A stretch of DNA of 64,000 nucleotides from Haemonchus contortus (GCA_000469685.2 LS997562.1:20675920-20739919); one strand, 5' to 3'; shown: positions 12,201-20,897, numbered from the stretch's first letter. Program-made: numbers and translations. Notes: generated from the letters alone by a model not told the origin.

Positions 12201-15200
12201 TTCATCACTGTAATTAAGATGGACGTAAATAAATCATGAAAACTCACATACAACTTTGCTCAGTTGTTTGTCAACTCAGTTGTTTCTATGGCATCAGAAG
12301 TACTTTCATGAGAATTTTGAATGGGCTTCTTTAATAGGAACACTTTTTAGAGTGCTCAAAAAGCTGCCAAGTAGAAGTTTTTCTAAGCAAAACATTAGGT
12401 AGCAATACCGTAGGCGGAGGTGAAATAGGGGCCAGAGGTGCGCATCAAATTCCAAGTCGATAGCCGCCCAAAATGAGGAAACAGTGGCTTTCTTCGAGGC
12501 GGGTGTTAACTGATACCGGACTCGTCTGAGGGCATTAAAGCACTGGCTGCTTTCATAGTTCGCCGGCGTGAAGGCTGCCAGCCGAGGCAGTGCCAGGGGG
12601 AGGAGGGAGGCAGACAGTCGGTCGACGCGGTCGCGTCGCGCCCAGCCCCTTCGAAGGGCTGAAAACAAAGAAAAACGAGATCAAAAACAAAATAACCAGA
12701 GGCTTGTGCAAATGGCTTGTAATCTTGTATTTCTTTGTTTTCAGCCTTTCGAAGGGGCTTGGGCGCGACCGCGTCGGCCGGCTGTCTGCCTCTCTCTTTC
12801 CCCCTAGCACTGCCTCGGCAGCTCGCCGGCACTCCGGCTCGCCGGCGAACTATGAAAGCAGCCACTGACTTTTACGTTCCATGGCCTGGTAGGATACTGG
12901 GTAAATTAAATGGGTACTCGAAAGCCACAATATTTTTCGTTCAAATTGAATGAGTGGGCTAACTCCGTAAAGCCACTAGTCAGATTTCAGAGTCAGAGTT
13001 GGATCTTTTTCCTCCAATTACATTTTGAAAATCTGAGCGCTTTTTGGAAACTGAGTGATTTTATGATTCATGATTTGTGACATTCTTTCAATTGGGTCCC
13101 AGTTAGGTGATATTCCCATACCAGCGCGATCTCATCTATGTATGGACAACGCAACGAGTAAATTTTGATTGAATAAAAGTATGTTATTAAGCGACTTTTA
13201 TGTAAATAGAGAGCAGAAAGCCAATTTGGACTTACTTGCTGCAAATCGCATTGTAGTGCATGAAAGCCGATAGTACCATTGCTGCACGACTTACATGACC
13301 CTGGAAAGAAACCTCACGATATCACTGACCTACAAAGGTAATAACAGCAACTGAAATAGTTAGTTCGCCTAGTACAAAGTAGCACATGAGAAAACAATTT
13401 TTCCTCGAAATATTAATAAAATCTCCAGCTTCCTACTAAAAATTCTCTTGATTGCGATGCATAAGAAGAGATACTTCCTCCCTAAGAATAGCGCTTCAAC
13501 CTTATTTCTATGGAGGAAGTATCTCTTCTTATGCGTTGCTATCAAGAAAATTTTTATCATTATTTATTTTGATTTTTTTATTTTTATTTAATAACGTTGT
13601 AATAACGTGGGGCGGAGGTGGTGTAGTGGCAAGTGGTGCACTATATCACACGCACGGTCAGGCGTTCGAACCCCGGATCGATGCCCGCCTGGGCCAACCA
13701 AGCCTTCCATCCCTTCGGGGTCGGTAAATTGGTACCAGACACGTCTGGGAGGATAAAAGCACTGACTTGTACATCGGCTGGCCACCGCAAGTCATTGTAT
13801 AGGCCACATACGCACTCATTACGCCACTACGATTCTGAATGGAAGTCGAGTGCGGGGGTGCATCCCTCAGACGGGATTGATTAACGCCAAAAACTTTATC
13901 CTTATCCTTTTATTTAATAACGTTATTTTGTTTTGCCCAATGTTATTAGATGTGAAACACCTCTTGTAAGATTCCAGTGACTTCTGCGGTCTATCAAAAT
14001 TACAGTCCACGACAAAATTGCTCTCCAGGATTTCCTACAGGGAGAATCTTCAGCCCCCATCTGCCCCCAGTCCCCGCTGCTTGGTTCTGAAACAGTTTTG
14101 ACCCATGGCGGCAATGGAAGGCAGCTTTTTGCCATTGCCCACGATGTGAATCTCGTCGGCTCACTCCTTTCGTCTTCGCCGTCTCATACGATCCCCGACT
14201 TGACTTTAATAGTATTGCAAACCCTTGTATTCTGCGAATTTTAGCGAATTTTTCGCTGCTGATGTGCTATTCTGAGCCAATATTTCCGTCCTTCATGGGG
14301 TACCCTAGAATGATTGCGGACTAAACTGTTGAGAACCAGTATTCCCTCTTTAATGATAGGGTTTTTCTTTCTTGGGATTGATTTTCAGTACACGGCGTAA
14401 GGCTGTCGAACAAAAGGCGAAGGCTGAGAAAGACCTAAAGAAATGACAAGGTGGGAAAGAAGCATAGAAAGAAGTTATTTCATTTGATATTGAATTTCCA
14501 ATGCGAAATTTCCGCCCAACCGCCTGTTCATTTCTATTAAGGCATCCGCACGCGAGTGAGCCTTGCTTCAGAGTTCACTACTCGATAACACAAATTAAAG
14601 CGGAACGCTTTGGCCTAAGGAACGCATAGTGAATGGCCGAGTAAAAATGATTTCAAAAGCCCTCGGTTCGTAGTTCTATTGGGAATGTATCGTAGGAACC
14701 GATGGGGCAGAAGATCGGGAAATGTGTGTACACGACAGCGAAATTCAGTTGCGCCATTCGGAGAAACATTTTTCCTTTTTCCCCTTTCTTCGCCTCGCTG
14801 TAGACTTTGAGATAGCTAGTTAGCCAGTTACAATTACCATGATAACAGATTCTCTATCAGATTATCACCACTCTACGATCGTTACTTAAGACAGGAGAGA
14901 ATGGGCATACATATGTGTCGGCGATAATTTGAAAGGCATTTTCTGCCTGCATTCTCGGTGAGCTGCGCTAAATAGCTCCATTGTGGATTTCTGGCCGAAA
15001 TGTTTTTGAATACTATTAAAACTCTACCAGTTATTTTTGTTACTGTGAGATCTTAGAGATAATCAAAGTATACTGTACCTTGCAGTGAATAACGATCACG
15101 TTGTTGTTGTTTAACGTAAGCCATTGTTCAAACTGTTTGCAAAGACTACATAATCTGTCCAGCGGTGGAGCTAATCGTGGTGGCCATCCACTATTTTCTA

Positions 15201-16111
15201 CTGCTAAACATCGTGTAAGGTCGTGTCGTGGTCGTGAGACATTCCATACCTGAAAAGGTTCCATAAAATCGACACACCATCGAAACTTTTCAGAAAAAGT
15301 AGGGTACAATATTCTCCCCCGAAGGCTTTGGAGAAACATGAACCATAAATGCAAAAGGATCGAAAGACTTTAGCTCTAAGCAATCCCGTTTCTTGAGCGC
15401 GCCCCGCACTCGACATCCCCTCAGAATCACAAAGACGTATGTGGCTTAGACAGTGAACTGGGGTCGCCAGCCGATGTACAGGCCACTGCTTTTATCCTAC
15501 CAAACGAGTCTCGTATCAACTACCGGTCCTCAGGGATATGGGAGGCCTACTTAGCCTGGACAGGCATGAGTTCGAATTGAAGAGTGGACAAAACTTTCTC
15601 GCAAAATACAAATTCTCTTGATGCAGGACTCCATCCCTAGACCACCCCCTTTCACCACTAGCCACTACACCCCCTCCTTGGCTATGAAAACTTAAAAAGT
15701 AGGGGAGCTATTATAAAAGACTGGAAGTCGAATCACAGGGCAGATGCACTATTTCAAGATGTTAGACCAGACGGAGCCCACTTAAAATTGTCGATGTGCC
15801 GCAGTAATCGAATTCAGTGACCTTATGGGCCGTTTTTCGGACGAGTCTCACCTTGTAGTGCTCGAAATGCTTCGTCTTCAGAGCTAATGCCGCATTTTTT
15901 AGAGACGATACATAGGCCTTTTCGGTGCCTTCATCCGGAGAAGCGAGAACTGGAAAAAAATCATCGTCTGCAATAGTGTTTGACCTTCAAGGGTCAGTAA
16001 AAGCTAAAAGTAAAAGCTAAAAGAGTAGTAAAGCTAACCTATAACTCGAGCTGTAACATATTGCAGTGTGAGGCCTTCGTCAACCGATCCGCAACCAACC
16101 ATGCGAGGACA
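3147..16111 (-). CDS. Tensin homolog, N-terminal PTP-like plus C2 module (nine exons, partial gene)
   Basis: Exons in transcript order: 16111-16039, 15949-15852, 15249-15079, 13300-13236, 12207-12124, 11014-10859, 7660-7577, 5365-5250, 3208-3147. All junctions are GT/AG and phases agree throughout, giving about 300 codons, the usual size of the tensin PTP-C2 unit. Recognisable tensin-order motifs are LQYVTARVI, a GWP motif, VIVIHCK joined to GHVSRAAM, FMHYNAI, DRFDIKRFSEKY, YFSSLLSGK, KIYERMKPVY, LRGDVLIKC, VFHKEELD and LPEMDVNIVFVL. Tensins link integrin adhesions to actin; this module is the N-terminal lipid-phosphatase-like domain with a PTEN-type C2. The loop reads HCKGHVSR, keeping Cys and Arg of HCx5R, unlike vertebrate tensin-1. 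SH2 and PTB exons are not found and would lie beyond the left edge. Auxilin and PTEN share the fold, but the KEELD and LLSG motifs favour tensin. Confidence 0.88.
3491..3991. mobile_element. Tc1/mariner-type MITE
   Basis: A 501-bp element with terminal inverted repeats of about 22 bp (CAGTAGCGCTCAAAAGT at the left, its complement at the right) flanked by TA on both sides at 3489-3490 and 3992-3993. The CAGT start and TA target duplication are typical of the Tc1/mariner superfamily. I see no transposase inside. The 124-codon minus-strand frame here does not resemble one. Confidence 0.8.
4131..4403 (-). mobile_element. tRNA-derived SINE, diverged copy
   Basis: The reverse orientation shows the tRNA-like head (a B-box-like GGGACTCGATCCCG on the plus strand near 4332), the CGAGACGAGTCTG body motif near 4260 and a decayed tail near 4140. 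It is the family described at 13602-13910. Confidence 0.6.
5250..5365 (-). CDS. Tensin exon 8: C2 VFHKEELD
   Basis: 116 nt, phase 2 in, phase 1 out. The acceptor is ATTATTTCAG and the donor GCAG|gtaag. It encodes EDTRVVLFCCQINTCALDV and later LVFHKEELDLIFA. Tensins have TRDVIFRLQFHT followed by LVFGKEDLDDAF here, which is the most tensin-specific match in the gene. Confidence 0.92.
5376..5404. repeat. (GATT)n microsatellite
   Basis: A short run of GATC/GATT units immediately upstream of tensin exon 8, inside the intron. Confidence 0.8.
5586..6240. repeat. Tandem repeat with about 330-bp period
   Basis: Two diverged units, about 5586-5897 and 5918-6214, share TCGATGCCT, GGTTGTGAAGCC, GAAAGAGTGCAGCTT, ACCCTGTCTCGT and CCCAGTCGAA in the same order. 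A third unit seems to begin near 6229. Each unit has a pyrimidine-rich middle. The array fills part of the tensin intron between exons 7 and 8. Confidence 0.75.
6401..6640. repeat. Imperfect inverted repeat, MITE-like
   Basis: The ends TTTGACGACAATGG and CATTGTCGCCAAA are inverted, and GGCACCCACAGGTGGGTGCC, itself a palindrome, recurs slightly altered at about 6555. CATGGGAC-type words occur in both halves. It is probably a small decayed inverted-repeat element in a tensin intron. Confidence 0.5.
7577..7660 (-). CDS. Tensin exon 7: C2 strand LRGDVLIKC
   Basis: 84 nt, phase 2 on both sides. The acceptor is TTCTATTACAG and the donor AAT|gtaagc. It encodes TSRDVLRLDIDHELRLRGDV and then LIKCHQL, matching the C2 LLKGDILLKCYHK strand. 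A 60-nt open segment at 7708-7767 has usable splice sites and the same phases, so it could be an alternative exon; the direct join of exons 6 and 7 already fits the family. Confidence 0.9.
7927..7940. repeat. Poly-C tract
   Basis: A long C homopolymer. Similar C-runs occur at about 19208, 26612, 44691, 56396 and 61625, so this genome tolerates poly-C or poly-G tracts. Confidence 0.9.
8033..8183 (+). CDS. Candidate terminal exon of an unknown plus-strand gene nested in a tensin intron
   Basis: A very pyrimidine-rich acceptor (TTTTTCCCCTGTCTTCCAG) is followed by 49 open codons and TGA. The frame starts SAGPFPATIITPG and ends with a charged tail (KAFQEKDENDPS). A 52-bp stretch before it starting GTACC could be its intron. 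The upstream exon is not found. I do not recognise the protein. Confidence 0.3.
8759..8834 (+). CDS. Candidate internal exon, unknown
   Basis: The acceptor GGCTTTGCAG and donor ATGG|gtatgt bound 76 nt open in all three frames. A second acceptor (CCTCCGTTTTCAG) near 9300 opens a 15-codon frame of compatible phase. It lies inside a tensin intron on the opposite strand. Support is from splice signals only. Confidence 0.2.
10020..10180 (+). mobile_element. SINE 3' fragment
   Basis: Retains the GTGGAGTGCAGGGCGCATCC region and tail of the SINE family, with a diverged body. A separate tRNA-like B box (GGTTCGAGCCCG) follows at about 10230 and may be the head of another element. Confidence 0.4.
10859..11014 (-). 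CDS. Tensin exon 6: LLSG and start of C2 domain
   Basis: 156 nt, phase 2 on both sides. The acceptor is TTATTCAG and the donor CCAAC|gtgagt. It encodes YINYFSSLLSGKVRVNPAPV and continues to KIYERMKPVYQSLP. The YFSSLLSGK motif links the phosphatase-like domain to the C2 domain, and KIYERMKPVYQS corresponds to the tensin KIYQAMQPVYTS strand. Confidence 0.93.
11248..11508 (+). CDS. Candidate two-exon small ORF with possible trans-splice start
   Basis: The acceptor CCCTCTTCCAG is one base before an ATG at 11249. The first exon, 11248-11284, reads MALFSQKAAVAL and has a strong donor (gtaagac). An acceptor at 11431-11433 gives a phase-0 second exon, 11434-11508, ending in TGA, for 36 residues. It lies within a tensin intron on the other strand. 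The splice signals are good, but the product is too short to recognise. Confidence 0.25.
12009..12094 (+). CDS. Candidate terminal exon, coiled-coil-like tail
   Basis: After TTTGACCCAG, or after GTAATTTCAG at 12020, the frame SVQEAADEVSDLSAKLDRLN runs to TAG. It has a heptad-like spacing of hydrophobics. It sits 30 bases from the tensin exon 5 donor on the other strand. The length is too short to exclude chance. Confidence 0.2.
12124..12207 (-). CDS. Tensin exon 5: DRFDIKRFSEKY
   Basis: 84 nt, phase 2 on both sides. The acceptor ends TTAATTACAG and the donor is ACG|gtgag. It encodes DEPVEDRFDIKRFSEKY and then IGANGQPSHK. Tensins have DRFAMKRFYEDK followed by QPSQKRY at this point, so both the order and the split Arg codon before YINYF match. 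Confidence 0.92.
12498..12900 (+). mobile_element. SINE fragment split by a palindromic element
   Basis: The SINE body motif (ACCGGACTCGTCTGAGG, then AAAGCACTG) runs into the hairpin element at 12549 and resumes after 12854 with CACTGACTT, as in intact copies. Confidence 0.5.
12549..12854. mobile_element. Long palindromic MITE (about 130-bp arms)
   Basis: The two arms are about 85-90% inverted copies starting GCTGCTTTCATAGTTCGCC, with GC-rich sequence near the ends and AAAACAAAGAAA at the inner ends; the loop is about 50 bp. CACTG directly repeats on both flanks, consistent with a 5-bp target duplication inside the SINE. Several overlapping ATG frames here are repeats of one another, not genes. 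Confidence 0.75.
13236..13300 (-). CDS. Tensin exon 4: phosphatase loop second half
   Basis: 65 nt, phase 0 in, phase 2 out. The acceptor is TTTCTTTCCAG and the donor GCAA|gtaag. It encodes GHVSRAAMVLSAFMHYNAIC plus S. Joined to the previous exon it gives HCKGHVSR, that is Cys, five residues, then Arg, followed by the hydrophobic helix with FMHY typical of tensins (YMHY or YMHF). Confidence 0.92.
13438..13554. repeat. Hairpin, pre-miRNA-like or short MITE
   Basis: Arms 13438-13481 and 13512-13554 pair almost perfectly (core ATAAGAAGAGATACTTCCTC) around a 30-nt loop. The size and loop are compatible with a microRNA precursor, but a tiny inverted-repeat element is equally possible. It lies in the tensin intron between exons 3 and 4. 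Confidence 0.6.
13602..13910 (+). mobile_element. tRNA-derived SINE, full-length reference copy
   Basis: Structure in order: GGCGGAGGTGGTGTAGTGGC (A-box-like), GCGTTCGAACCCC (B box), GCCTGGGCCAACCAAGCC, GGTACCAGAC and GTCTGGGAGGATAAAAGCAC, GTACATCGGCTGGCCACC, GCCACATACGC, CCACTACGATTCTGAATGG, GCATCCCTCAGACGGGATTG, and a TTTATCCTTATCC tail. It has an RNA polymerase III promoter at the 5' end and no coding capacity. It is the consensus used to recognise the other copies. Confidence 0.9.
14389..14446 (+). CDS. Candidate terminal exon, lysine-rich tail
   Basis: A strong acceptor (GATTGATTTTCAG) is followed by TRRKAVEQKAKAEKDLKK and TGA. The composition is protein-like, but 18 codons is easily open by chance. 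No partner exon is identified. It lies within a tensin intron, opposite strand. Confidence 0.2.
15079..15249 (-). CDS. Tensin exon 3: PTP strand to catalytic HCK
   Basis: 171 nt, phase 0 on both sides. The acceptor is CCTTTTCAG and the donor CAAG|gtaca. It encodes 57 residues, from VWNVSRPRHDL through a GWP motif and a CSLCKQFEQWL helix to NNNNVIVIHCK. It ends exactly after the Cys-Lys of the phosphatase loop, so the catalytic signature is split by an intron. A longer ATG frame reads through both splice sites at 15040-15354 and is not the real exon. Confidence 0.92.
15383..15680 (-). mobile_element. SINE, interrupted copy
   Basis: The tail and body are clear at 15390-15560 (CCGCACTCGAC, GCCAGCCGATGTAC). 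The tRNA-like 5' end (GCCACTACACCCCCTCC) reappears at about 15660 after an unrelated segment. Confidence 0.6.
15852..15949 (-). CDS. Tensin exon 2 in window
   Basis: 98 nt, phase 1 in, phase 0 out, with a strong pyrimidine-rich acceptor (TTTTTTTCCAG) and a GTGAG donor. It encodes LASPDEGTEKAYVSSLKNAA followed by a helix ending KTKHFEHYK. This corresponds to the segment of tensins running from the first strand through the helix before the NLSERR-type strand. Confidence 0.87.
16039..16111 (-). CDS. Tensin exon 1 in window (LQYVTARVI)
   Basis: 73 nt, phase 0 in, phase 1 out. The acceptor ends TACTTTCAG and the donor is ATAG|gttagc. It encodes 24 residues ending LQYVTARVI, matching the tensin start (VYVTERII). 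An ATG at 16102 lies only nine bases inside the acceptor, so this could be an SL trans-spliced first coding exon. Equally, an upstream coding exon may precede it, since the frame is open to the acceptor. I infer the former without proof. Confidence 0.85.
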
Positions 16112-16728
16112 CTGAAAGTACATCGGTTCAGTTTAGGGGCTCATAAAAAGTTAACAGCTCTTAAAAAACACAAATTGGGAGAAAGACGCGGAATTCGAAT
16201 GAAAACATCGCCCCCGAAAACCCGACTTTTATTTATCAAATTTCAATTAATTTCATCCTCATTCAGTCTTCCCTAATTCAACGGTTTACTAGTTATCACC
16301 GTCATCATCAGAGAAAACAAGTAAGTGGGTGGGTGCAGAAGGAACGAAATTGTCGCGTTGCGGCGAGAGAAACGCCGCGCGAAGGAATGTAGTAGAATGC
16401 AGCAGCCAGTAAGAAATACAGGAACAAAAGAACTAGCAGTATAATCATGCCAAAAGCAATAATCTAGCGATTGAGCTGTATGAAGAGCACTAGAACTGTA
16501 GTGAGGCGAATGGTCCGCGACTGCCGCACGCGGCGTATCGATTACATAGAACAAATTCTACCGCCCGCCTCCCCAAATAAATTGCCTGCGTTTCTATAAA
16601 CTGTCACCATATAGCAGTGTAATGAGGAGTACAAAACGTAGGACAAATTCCTAAAAAGCACCTCCTTTCTCGACCATTTTCTCACTTAAGAAAACGCATT
16701 GAGATATTTTATAACTGAAAGAGTTTTA
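16112..16728. other. Upstream region of tensin exon 1
   Basis: This stretch includes a locally GC-rich part (about 16340-16570). It could hold promoter or noncoding 5' exon sequence for the minus-strand gene. No specific motif supports that beyond position. Confidence 0.2.
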
Positions 16729-17028
16729 TGGGCGGAGGTAGTGGAGTGGCAAAAGGCGCACTATCACTTTCTCATGCCTCCAGGACCGGAATAGGATTGA
16801 TACAACGGTCCATGCCCAAGCCAACGAAGCCTTCCATCTCTCGGATGTCGGCAAAAAGGTAACAAACTTGTCTGGGAAGATAAAAGCACGGACCTGCACA
16901 TAGGCTAGCCATCGCAGCTTGTCGCATATGCCACATACGCACTCGAACATCACTACGATTGTGACTAGGAACCAAATGGGGCAAGGGCAGCCCAAAACGA
17001 ATTTGACTAATGCAAGAATTTAGTCCGT
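16729..17028 (+). mobile_element. SINE, near full-length
   Basis: Head GGCGGAGGTAGTGGAGTGGC, then CGGATGTCGGCAAAAAGGTA, GTCTGGGAAGATAAAAGCAC and GCCACATACGCACTCG are all in family order. The B box is degraded. Confidence 0.8.
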
Positions 17029-17639
17029 TTGAACTTAGGCGAATGTGACAAGTAACCCAATGAAGGTGCTTTGATGGTAAAAGTTGGATAACCTTATCCA
17101 TCGACTACTTATGATTTGAGACATTTGAAAGAAAGCCCTTGAATTCATTCGGAAGAAGAAACAAAAAGCGGCAAAATGGGATGGGAAACAACCAAAAGAA
17201 CGGAACATGAACGGAACAGAGAAAGGGACCGATCAAAGAAGTAATATGTACTCCATCCAAACCTCCAGCACCTATCAGAAGTGTTTTCTGAAGCGATGGC
17301 TAATTTTGCGCCGGTATGTCTCAGGTTACACTGAGGTTCGCTTACATAAGTGGCGCCGCTCAGAGGAAGCCAGTTAGCAAGCCCATACTACTTGTGATCT
17401 GATAAATAGATTGAGAAAACAGTTCCGAACAATTCACTGATTTCACAAATGGTACGGTTATCGAATCGAAAGTATTTTCTACCATAGGACTTCGGAAAGT
17501 ATTGTAAAGGTTGTGCGGAAACGGAATGAAATTATTACCATAACTTAATTTGCAATCTTGGAATATAAAATTATCTAGGGACCTCTACATCCACGAAACC
17601 TTCCGAATTTGAAAAATCGTTCCTGTCAAAAGCAAAAAG
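17029..17639. other. No feature supported
   Basis: AT-rich spacer with no convincing exon pair or repeat. Its right part may be decayed upstream sequence of the RTE fragment that follows. Confidence 0.3.
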
Positions 17640-18175
17640 ACAAAGAACGTCCGTCCCGACGCTCACCTTTTCGGCTCTGCTGTCTTTTGATGTACGTCTC
17701 GGAGATTTGGTCTCACGAAATCAGGATAAATATGCAGGCGGCGTTATTCAACGCTCTTTCGAAAGGACGATGCTCGGAATTCCCCTGTACACGCATGTGC
17801 AGAAGGGAGCCCGGAATCATTAATGACGAAGGCCAGGGATCTCGTTGATCACGCCAAAAAAATGGAGATCAGGTGGGCCGGACACGTTATGCGATATAGT
17901 GATGACCGTTGGAGCAGGGCAGTTACTAACTGGATCCCTCGGGACATCAAACGAACTCCAGGAAGGCCGCCAACGAGATGGTCAGACTTCTTCACAAAAA
18001 CTCTCAACGGAGAAAGTGTTTTGCCACTTGTCTCTCGAGCAAGTACGATTCACCGGATAACTCTGACTCGGGACAGGGACGAATGGAGACGTTATTGGAC
18101 CCGCTCGATGATCAACGAGATCACAGGTGATAATAGAGATGAGAGGGGTTTCAGTCAACCAAGCCATATGAACTT
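17640..18175 (+). pseudogene. Decayed RTE-type non-LTR retrotransposon, reverse transcriptase C-terminus
   Basis: Reading three successive frames gives LMYVSEIW, then [14 protein letters not shown], then [35 protein letters not shown], and DRDEWRRYW. These are the hallmark C-terminal motifs of RTE-family reverse transcriptases, which are abundant in strongylid genomes. Two frameshifts and in-frame stops show it is dead. The second open segment (17823-18188) is the longest intact piece. The endonuclease and RT core are missing. Confidence 0.88.
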
Positions 18176-18208
18176 GAAAAGGTGGTAGCTTTTGGAGATG
18201 TGCATTCA

Positions 18209-18550
18209 ATGTGGGCGAAAATGTAGTTGCGGGGTGCCAGCGCCCTTTTATGCTCTGTGTCCCTGACACTGGCGGCAGAACGCATACAGATCGCAGAGAC
18301 GGATTCCTCCCTTTCTAAAAGTTAGGGAAGGAGCTTCGGGGTGGGAGAGATCATTGTTTCGTGCAAAAAGCTGGGATGGGGAAAGAATTGAACATCCAAC
18401 TGGTTCACCCACTCCGGAGCTCCTTCCCTAACTTTAAGCAGGGGAGGAGCTTCGGGATGAGTGAGATGATAAGATGGGGTAAGACATGACGAGACGCAGA
18501 GCACAAAAATGCCTGGCACCCCCAAACTACATTTTCACCTCAATGTGAGT
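18209..18550. mobile_element. MITE with nested inverted repeats
   Basis: Outer inverted ends share GAAAATGTAGTT, GGGGTGCCAG and GCTCTG. Inside, AAAGTTAGGGAAGGAGCT is repeated in inverted orientation, with a further direct copy of GGAGGAGCTTCGGG. It lies immediately 3' of the RTE remnant. A related copy in reverse orientation is at 56290-56440. Confidence 0.7.
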
Positions 18551-20655
18551 AAAAGATAAACATTTATTATACGAACGTTCCTGTCGCTGATACATCCTGT
18601 TTCGTGATGCGGAAAAAACGCTTGGGGAATGGAGCTCAAGTTTAGATCTGGGCTGGTACTGCACTACTGACAAAATAAACTATTGATCATATAAAGGTTA
18701 ATAAATGTACATAAATAAGCAGGATTAAAAATAATAACTGAATAGCTTGTTCTAAATTGGTATTTGTTAACTGCTGTAACTTCGCCACTCTACGCAAATT
18801 ACACAAGATTGCTTAGTTCTAGGCAAAACTATAGCCTTGGACGCGACCCGAACCTGTACCCGTGTTTTATGGACACCGTGCTTCCTATTCATTAGTTTCT
18901 CTCTCTCTCCCTCTCTCTCTATCTCTCGTTAGTAATGAATATGTGAATACCAGTGTTAATAAAACAAATAAATAACACACGCAATGATAAATGAATATAC
19001 AACAGCCAGTTTGTAAATAACAATATTAATAATATAAATAATAGCACAAAGAAGTCACAACGAGAGTGTAATTCGGGAAGAGAGGGGAGATATTCGAAAT
19101 TTGATCAAATCGCAGAGAGGAATTCGTTTTACCCCGAAAGCCTAGCTTTTCTGAGAAAGCATACGTGTCAGGATGCCCCGCGGACGCCGCGCGACTTGCC
19201 GCGCGTTGAGGTTGCCCCCCCCCCCTTCCCTACCCACAAGTAAGCGCCCTCTAACTGACCGACAATTGCTTGAGGCCATTTTATGTAGAACTGTTCGTTT
19301 TCATGATGATATTGTCAATACTAGCGATAAATAATGATTAATCCCAATCCCAATTCAAGCGGACCAAATGATAACCTCGAGTGGAGTCTCAATTAATTTC
19401 TGGTGAACACAATATCAGTAAGGGAGCGCGGACAAGCAGGTTCGAGACAACTAACTAGCTTGATGAAGGACTGAGGGCAATCTGACCGCTCTTGGCAAGT
19501 AATGTGAAAAGTTTCAAATAGAAGGGCATGGTTATAAGTGTTGACTATGTATATGGCAACGTTTCTTTCACAAAATCGATATGCGTCATTCTTGAGACGT
19601 CTCTTCGAATTAATTTTGCTAGTCTTGCTCATGCATATCCATTTGCTTTCGTGCCCTTCAACTTTTTTGGTAGAAGTAATACGTGAGAAAGGCTAAGTAC
19701 TGGCAGTGGTCAAATTGGATTAAAGAAATAAGTATTTATTTAATAATAAAAAGCACATAACTTACATATTGCCATCCAGTAAAGTCTTACTAGCCCGTGA
19801 ATGACCCATCTACTCCCGAGATGCCGATTTTTGAATTTCTTAATCAACGGAATGAGGCGAATCGGAAATTTTTGCATATGATCCCAAGAGATAAAGACCA
19901 CCGTAGCAGTGCTGTTGATGCATTGCGTGCAGAAATAAACAAGCAAGTAAATATTATAAGTTCATAAATCTCGCACACTACTGACAGTACAGTACACATG
20001 GTATGTCTGCTTTTGTGCTTAGTTTTTGGCTTTACCGATACCATCGGAGATAATCATGAGATATTACAAAGTACACTTCGATTCAAAGGCATGGCTGAGC
20101 CCAGGAAGTGACCCCACCTAAGGGTCAGGAGGCGCCATTGAAACCGGCGCGCCGAATAATGAGCGAAAACTATCAAAAAGATGATACAACGTTCTCGCGA
20201 CATCAGAATTTTGAAGAGTTGAGAAAATGAGGGAGAAAATCTTCTGTGGTCCCCTGGGGAAAGGACATGTTTTCTTGACCTTTCGTGCTCGTGATCAACA
20301 CTTTCGCTTCTCCTTCAACTGACATAACTCGGGATATACTGCACAAGAGATTACTCCCTCGATGTCAAAACTGACATCCGGCTTGCGGAGAACAACTACA
20401 GCTTCTGGTCTGTGGATTTTGCAAAAATAGGCAGCACATTCGGAACTTTTTGAGGCGATTAATAATTTTTTGCAGTTCCAAATGAAATTGCACTTTTAAT
20501 GTTGCACATTTACCCAAATAGCTTCCATATCCACGACAAGCTCAGATGTTCTGGTTTCTCACCGTGGAGTGGCTATGAGGAGCTCAGTATCGTCAATGAC
20601 ATATTCCCCTCCAAGAGCAAAAATAAAGGAGATACACAGATTGAACAGGCAAATG
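18551..20655. other. Intergenic, AT-rich
   Basis: Holds a CT-rich run (18896-18925), a poly-C run (about 19208) and two open minus-strand segments (19393-19632 and 19770-19930, the latter with a good GTAAGT donor). I cannot join these into a convincing gene. Confidence 0.3.
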
Positions 20656-20897
20656 TGGTTTTGTGGCAAGTGGCGCATTTTCGCATAAGCATCATATGTC
20701 ACATATATCATATCCCGGGTCGTTACCCGTCCAGACATGAACCCCAGACTCGTCTGGGAGGGCTTCTACATCGGTTGGTCAGCTCAAGTCATTTTGTAAG
20801 TAAGATACACAATCAAAACGTCACTACGATTCCGAATCGAAGTCAAACTTGAGGCGTATCGGGGGATTGATTGGGACCAAAGCCTTAATCCTTGGAT
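20656..20897 (+). mobile_element. SINE, diverged
   Basis: The head GTGGTTTTGTGGCAAGTGGC and a cloverleaf-like GGGTCGTTACCC segment are followed by GTCTGGGAGG, CATCGGTTGGTCAGC and CACTACGATTC. The middle is shortened. Confidence 0.6.

Noticed and set aside
12306..12953. Six overlapping frames of 70-120 codons on both strands
   Set aside because: They are translations of the palindromic element's two arms and mirror one another.
19393..19930. Two minus-strand open segments with a GTAAGT donor
   Set aside because: The acceptors are weak and the joined frame is not clearly protein-like.
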